Under the pieces are notes generated by a model. It was not told the DNA's origin and made no database searches. It saw nothing but the letters and a program-made list of their open reading frames with translations. A stretch of DNA of 64,000 nt from Acidobacteriaceae bacterium (GTDB lineage: Bacteria; Acidobacteriota; Terriglobia; Terriglobales; Acidobacteriaceae), in the NCBI GenBank assembly GCA_003131635.1, contig PKVZ01000071.1:58226-122225 (forward strand). Reading direction: 5' to 3'. Both the position numbers and the translations under genes were made by a program. Shown in pieces: positions 60,170 to 64,000 of this stretch (position 1 is its first letter; each line of letters begins with the position of its first letter).

Positions 60170-60684
60170 GTTCAGAGGAGTCCATTTACGCCGTCCGCGA
60201 CTCGGCAGAGATTCTGCGGCGAACCCCGGAACTGGAGAGGGCGCGTCTGGCACTGATGCGGCAATTGCAGTCCAGCCTGCTCGCCAGCCGCAACGGCGTG
60301 TTGGCGCTCGATCTGGCTGCGATCGGGCAAGGGACGCGAGAGCAGGTCGAATTGAGTCTGCAGCTGGGTAAAAATATCGGCGTTGCAGCAACCTCGGCGG
60401 CGAGAATCGGTCGGCTGATGGGAGCGCGTCGCGCTTGCGGCTGGGCCGCGCTCGCGCCGGAACTCGAACCCGAACTCGAACCCGAACTCAAAGCAGACCT
60501 CAAGCGCGCCGAACTCGAAGTCTTGCAAGCCTTACGGTTGCAATCCGCATTATTGGCGCGGGCGCGGGGGAAGCTGCGCGTGCTTGCGAATATGCTGGCG
60601 GGCCCCAGTGTCAACTATGGTCCACCCTGGGCTTCCAGTGGCGCGCGGGCGCGGGCCTTTGATTTCAAGGGCGGGGAGATCTGA
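60166..60684 (+). CDS. flgN: FlgN-like chaperone for hook-filament junction proteins
   Basis: A 172-residue, mostly helical protein placed directly before flgK, where FlgN (the FlgK/FlgL export chaperone) normally lies. Helices include ILRRTPELERARLALMRQLQ and LELQ-rich segments near the end. A three-copy 12-bp repeat (Glu-Leu-Glu-Pro type) sits in the middle. Sequence similarity to FlgN is weak, so the name rests on position, size and helical content. Confidence 0.6.
   Translation: MSSEESIYAVRDSAEILRRTPELERARLALMRQLQSSLLASRNGVLALDLAAIGQGTREQVELSLQLGKNIGVAATSAARIGRLMGARRACGWAALAPELEPELEPELKADLKRAELEVLQALRLQSALLARARGKLRVLANMLAGPSVNYGPPWASSGARARAFDFKGGEI
60457..60504. repeat. 12-bp coding tandem repeat x3-4 in flgN-like gene
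   Basis: Units CCGGAACTCGAA, CCCGAACTCGAA, CCCGAACTCAAA and the diverged GCAGACCTCAAG encode a Pro-Glu-Leu-Glu repeat. Confidence 0.85.
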
Positions 60685-60687
60685 GCG

Positions 60688-62064
60688 ATGTCGAGTCTCA
60701 ACGCCAGCCTGGCAAGCGCCTTGAGCGGCCTGATCGCGGAACAAGGCGCGCTGGCGGTAACCACCAACAACGTCGCCAACGTGAATACTCCGGGCTATTC
60801 CCGCGAAGAACCGGTGCTGACCGAGAGCAATCCGGTGGTGGTCGATCCCCTCACCTTCGGCACCGGAGTAACGCTGCAGAGTGTCGAGAGCATTACCGAT
60901 CCCATCCTCGAATCCCAAATCCAGCAGCAGACCCAGTCTCAGGGCCAGTTCAGCGCGCTGGCTTCGGCCCTGCAGCAGGTGCAGGTCAACTTCACCAGCA
61001 GTACCAGCGATATCGGGACTGAGATTTCCAATTTCTTTGACAGCGTCAACCAGCTTTCCACCGATGCCTCCGACTTGTCGCTGCGCCAGGGCGTGCTGAC
61101 CGCGGCGGGCAACCTGGCCACCAGCTTCAACACCGCCGCGAACAGCCTGACCCAGCAACAGACCAGCCTGGACCAGAGCGTGGTGCAGCAGGTAGGCCAG
61201 ATCAATCAGCTCACGGCGCAGATTGCGACGTTGAATGGCCAGGTCAGCAGCTTGCAGAATGTCGGAGAGAGTGCGGGAACTTTCGTCGACCAGCGTCAAC
61301 AGGCCATCGACCAACTCTCGGCCCTGGTGGACGTTTCCGTAATCCCCAGCGACAACACGGTCACGCTTACGACCGGCAACGGCACCCCGCTGGTGACCGG
61401 CCTAAAGAGCTTCCTGCTCGGAACCCAGACCAATGCTTCCGGCCTGCATGACGTCTATTCCCAAGGGAAGGACATCACCAGCCAAATCACGTCGGGGCAA
61501 TTGGGGGGGACGATACAGGCGCGGGACCAGGAGATTCCGGCAACTCAGACCCAATTGGATACCCTGGCGGCCGGCTTAGCCAATGCGGTGAATGGGGTGC
61601 AGGTGGGTGGGTTCGATCTGAACGGCGACGTGGGAACCGATTTGTTTAACCCTCCCGCCGCATCCGGTGTGGGGGCGGCGGCGAATCTTTCCGTGGCTAT
61701 CACCGATCCCGCGCTGATTGCCGCCAGTTCCGATGGCACGCCGGGCAGCAATGGAAACGCGGAGGCGATGTACGCCCTCAACAGTCAGAACATTATCAGT
61801 GGCCAAAGTCCCACCGATTACTATTCCGGCATTGTCTTCAACGTAGGCAACAACGCCTCCAATGCCTCGGCGGAACAAAGCGCTTCGGCGCTGGTATTGC
61901 AGCAGCTCAACGATCAGCTGGCGTCGATTTCCGGAGTGTCGCTGGACGAAGAGGCGGCCAACATGGTGCAGTACCAGGACGCCTATTCCGCGTCGGCCGA
62001 GGTCATCACGACGATCAATGACATGATGTACGCCGTCATCCAAATGTCTACCCTTACAGGATAA
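60688..62064 (+). CDS. flgK: Flagellar hook-associated protein FlgK (HAP1)
   Basis: A 458-residue junction protein. The N-terminus LAVTTNNVANVNTPGYSREE is diagnostic, as are GTGVTLQSVESITDPILESQ and the C-terminal SGVSLDEEAANMVQYQDAYS and ASAEVITTINDMMYAVIQM. The central region is Gln/Ser/Thr rich. It lies 3 bp after the flgN-like stop and 6 bp before flgL. Confidence 0.96.
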   Translation: MSSLNASLASALSGLIAEQGALAVTTNNVANVNTPGYSREEPVLTESNPVVVDPLTFGTGVTLQSVESITDPILESQIQQQTQSQGQFSALASALQQVQVNFTSSTSDIGTEISNFFDSVNQLSTDASDLSLRQGVLTAAGNLATSFNTAANSLTQQQTSLDQSVVQQVGQINQLTAQIATLNGQVSSLQNVGESAGTFVDQRQQAIDQLSALVDVSVIPSDNTVTLTTGNGTPLVTGLKSFLLGTQTNASGLHDVYSQGKDITSQITSGQLGGTIQARDQEIPATQTQLDTLAAGLANAVNGVQVGGFDLNGDVGTDLFNPPAASGVGAAANLSVAITDPALIAASSDGTPGSNGNAEAMYALNSQNIISGQSPTDYYSGIVFNVGNNASNASAEQSASALVLQQLNDQLASISGVSLDEEAANMVQYQDAYSASAEVITTINDMMYAVIQMSTLTG

Positions 62065-62070
62065 ATTCCG

Positions 62071-62958
62071 ATGCGCGTCAATCCCGACCCCTATCCCGAT
62101 TTGCTGGCGGCTGTGGCTCAGACGCAGCAGCAGATACAGACTGACGAGCAGGAGATTGCTTCCGGTCAGAGCGTCAACCTGCCTTCCGACGATCCCGCCG
62201 CGGCGGCACTGCTGGCGCAGAATGCGGGCCAAACCGCGCAGGCCGACCAGTTTCAGCGCAGCATTGGCAGCGTGCAGGGCGAAATCCAGAATGCGGATAC
62301 GGCCTTGAGTTCGGTGACCGCGGCGTTACAGCAGGCCATCACGCTGGGAGTGGAGGGGGCCAATGGAACCGTCAATAGCGCCGATCGAGCAGCCATCGCC
62401 ACGCAAATCCAGGGCATTCAAAGCCAGTTGCTCAGTCTGGCAAACCTGAGCTACCAGGGAAACTACGTCTTTGGGGGAACAGCGAACCAAACCACTCCCT
62501 ATGTGCTGGATTCCAGTTCTCCATCCGGGGTCACGTATCAGGGAAATACTGGGGTAAACAGCGTAACCCTGGGCAGTCAGTTCAGCTTGCAGACCAACCT
62601 GCCCGGCTCGCAGTTGTTTTCCGCTCCAGGCGCCGATGTGTTCCAGAGTATTCAGGACCTGATCACCAGCCTGCAGAGCGGCACGGGCATCAATACGGCG
62701 GTGACCGAGGTCGGGGCCGCCAACAACTATATCTCTTCGCAAAGCGTGTTTTACGGCAACGCACTGAACCAACTCACCGCGCAGCAGACTTACCTGGGCA
62801 CCGAAACCACAGAGCTGGCGCAGCAGCAGAATACCGAAGGAGGAGCGAATCTGCCCGACGTGATCAGCAATTTGACCACTGCGCAAACTTCCCTGCAGGC
62901 GACGCTGGAAGCGATCGGGCAGACCGCCAACACCAATCTGTTTGAATATCTGAAATAA
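62071..62958 (+). CDS. flgL: Flagellar hook-associated protein FlgL (HAP3)
   Basis: A 295-residue flagellin-related junction protein. The N-terminal LLAAVAQTQQQIQTDEQEIA and SGQSVNLPSDDPAAAALLAQ and the segment LSYQGNYVFGGTANQTTPYV are typical. The C-terminal coiled helix includes TTAQTSLQATLEAIGQTANT and NLFEYLK. It is the last gene of the plus-strand flagellar run and faces the fliD-fliS operon. A six-base GC hairpin at 62976-62997 lies in the convergent gap. Confidence 0.93.
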   Translation: MRVNPDPYPDLLAAVAQTQQQIQTDEQEIASGQSVNLPSDDPAAAALLAQNAGQTAQADQFQRSIGSVQGEIQNADTALSSVTAALQQAITLGVEGANGTVNSADRAAIATQIQGIQSQLLSLANLSYQGNYVFGGTANQTTPYVLDSSSPSGVTYQGNTGVNSVTLGSQFSLQTNLPGSQLFSAPGADVFQSIQDLITSLQSGTGINTAVTEVGAANNYISSQSVFYGNALNQLTAQQTYLGTETTELAQQQNTEGGANLPDVISNLTTAQTSLQATLEAIGQTANTNLFEYLK

Positions 62959-62980
62959 ATAAAGGAAGAAACAACCGCGG

Positions 62981-63349
62981 CTATAACGTCTGCCGCGAGG
63001 CGCGAGCCCACTCCGCCGCCGACCGCACCCGCGCCCGTTGCGCTCCAAGCCGTGCCCGCTCGGCCAGCAGCTGGCCGTGGATGGAGGGCAATAGCTCACG
63101 AACCCTTTCCACGTTGCGGCGATACTGCTCCAACTCCTGGTCCAGCTCGGAATCGGTCCCCTTGGTGGGAAGAGGCTCGGCGCGCAAGCGCGCGCCCACG
63201 CGTGACAGTTCCGAAAGCAGTTCGGAGATGTCTTGAGGAGTGGCCACACGCCGCTGTCCCGATGCGGCAGTCATACCGTCGAGCCAATGGCACAGGCGTT
63301 GGTTGGTTTCGAGCAAGTCCTGAGCACGGGAAAGCGTCGACAATGGCAT
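62981..63349 (-). CDS. Hypothetical helical protein downstream of fliS (possible FliT-like)
   Basis: A 122-residue Arg/Leu/Glu-rich protein predicted to be almost wholly helical, with no membrane segment. Its ATG overlaps the fliS stop by one base (TAATG), so it is translated with fliS. In many species fliT, a chaperone for FliD, occupies this place and has this size and composition. Direct sequence similarity is not recognisable to me. Confidence 0.68.
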   Translation of the reverse strand: MPLSTLSRAQDLLETNQRLCHWLDGMTAASGQRRVATPQDISELLSELSRVGARLRAEPLPTKGTDSELDQELEQYRRNVERVRELLPSIHGQLLAERARLGAQRARVRSAAEWARASRQTL

Positions 63350-63801
63350 TACGCGTTCCAGTCCGCAGAGAGAGTGGTGGAAGCAGAGATCGCCGGAGAA
63401 TCCGATGGGGACTGGGGAACTGGCGAATCTGGTTTGGCGGTTGCGCGTTCCACCTCCAGCCAGGCTTCATGAACTTCGGTTAATTGAGAAATCTGCCGCT
63501 CGATAAGGATGGAAGATTGTTTTAGTTGAGCTTCGGTGAGTCCGGCGCGCACCAGGCCGTAAAAGCAGGCTAGGTTCCTGGCCACTTCTCCGCCGCGCTC
63601 CATGTTAAGCGAACTTTGCAGTTGGGCAATCACCAGCAAGGCATGATTAATCTCCCGGGTGCGGACTTCAATGGCGCCCTTCTCCAGTGCGATGACGGCC
63701 CGGCGAAGGTCTTCGATTGCCTGTTCGTAGAGAGCGATGACCAGCCGCACCGGGCTTGCGCCGCGCACGTTGGATTCACGGTAGGAAGATCTTGCATCCA
63801 T
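63349..63801 (-). CDS. fliS: Flagellin chaperone FliS
   Basis: A 150-residue cytoplasmic chaperone that keeps flagellin unfolded for export. It begins MDARSSYRESNVRGASPVRL, followed by VIALYEQAIEDLRRAVIALE, INHALLVIAQLQSSLNMERG and GEVARNLACFYGLV, the FliS signature. ATG 63801 lies four bases after the fliD stop. The Pro/Ser-rich C-terminal tail is extra. Confidence 0.94.
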   Translation of the reverse strand: MDARSSYRESNVRGASPVRLVIALYEQAIEDLRRAVIALEKGAIEVRTREINHALLVIAQLQSSLNMERGGEVARNLACFYGLVRAGLTEAQLKQSSILIERQISQLTEVHEAWLEVERATAKPDSPVPQSPSDSPAISASTTLSADWNA

Positions 63802-63805
63802 TTTG

Positions 63806-64000
63806 CTATAGCCCCGAAGTGAGAGTAGGTTCGCTGGAGACCAAGGCACCCGAAGCGGAAGTACCAGAACCCAGCGTGCCCAGTGTCTCAGTGATTTCCT
63901 GCAAAAGCAGAGGGTAGGACTGCAGGGAAGCGTTGACCGAGTCATACTGCGCGGTCAATGCCGCCGTTTGGGTCGTCAAATTGGTCTGGAAGTTAGTAAT
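63806..64000 (-). CDS. fliD: Flagellar cap protein FliD, C-terminal fragment (runs off window)
   Basis: Only the last 64 codons are in the window. The frame ITNFQTNLTTQTAALTAQYD and SVNASLQSYPLLLQEITETL resembles the C-terminal coiled-coil helix of FliD, and the gene ends at TAG four bases before the fliS ATG. The fliD-fliS order is standard. The tail after the helix is Ser/Gly/Thr rich. Identification rests on this fragment and on order. Confidence 0.75.
   Translation of the reverse strand: MTNFQTNLTTQTAALTAQYDSVNASLQSYPLLLQEITETLGTLGSGTSASGALVSSEPTLTSGL

Noticed and set aside
1-64000. tRNA, rRNA, integrase, transposase or phage genes
   Set aside because: None of their sequence features were seen, and the gene order is that of ordinary chromosome.

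Overview
The window is GC-rich bacterial chromosome, most likely from an acidobacterium of the Terriglobia (Koribacter/Sulfotelmatobacter-like). This is an inference from gene content: an FG-GAP/ASPIC (CRTAC1-type) secreted protein, an Oar-like TonB receptor with an N-terminal carboxypeptidase-regulatory domain, Tat-exported Gfo/Idh/MocA and TIM-barrel sugar enzymes, and intergenic palindromes carrying GTCATCCCGAG-type sequence. No rRNA, tRNA, CRISPR array, insertion sequence or prophage was seen.

Region 1 (1-24,330) is carbohydrate metabolism. On the plus strand a CRTAC1 protein and a TPR protein precede a xylose block: xylulokinase, xylose isomerase, an SSS-family symporter and a tiny membrane protein. 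On the minus strand lie a GH13 alpha-glucan enzyme with an altered region II, nicotinate phosphoribosyltransferase, a Tat-exported aldo/keto reductase, a Tat-exported Gfo/Idh/MocA oxidoreductase between two Tat-exported TIM-barrel proteins, and a hexuronate set (SDR, LarA-like protein, ACS-type MFS transporter, uxaC) next to a TonB-dependent receptor. A 53-residue zinc-ribbon gene with a GTG start lies at 24,166.

Region 2 (24,430-31,970) is signalling: a membrane GGDEF protein, a 600-bp intergenic stretch with palindromes and an orphan terminator, then a tightly coupled operon of an OmpR-type regulator, a degenerate histidine-kinase-like protein, a sigma-54 activator without a DNA-binding domain, a PAS-type histidine kinase and a complete NtrC-type activator. 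The last two resemble FleS/FleR or FlrB/FlrC.

Region 3 (31,978-64,000) is an almost complete flagellar locus: flgB flgC fliE fliF fliG fliH fliI fliJ fliK flgD flgE fliL fliN fliO fliP fliQ fliR flhB flhA fliA fliM fliY, an MshEN-domain protein, cheY, cheX, flgF flgG flgA flgH flgI flgJ, flgM, a small hypothetical gene, a flgN-like gene, flgK and flgL. On the opposite strand follow a small gene, fliS and the 3' end of fliD. Many genes overlap by 4 nt (ATGA/GTGA), which suggests translational coupling. Two consensus sigma-28 (FliA) promoters lie before cheY and before flgM. motA/motB, flhF, flhG and the core chemotaxis kinase genes are not in the window.

The most unusual signal cuts across all regions: at least twenty short tandem-repeat arrays, most often with a 15-bp unit (also 6, 7, 12, 14 and 16 bp) in 2-6 diverged copies. 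They lie at gene junctions and inside protein linkers; several contain a stop codon, a start codon or a ribosome-binding site.
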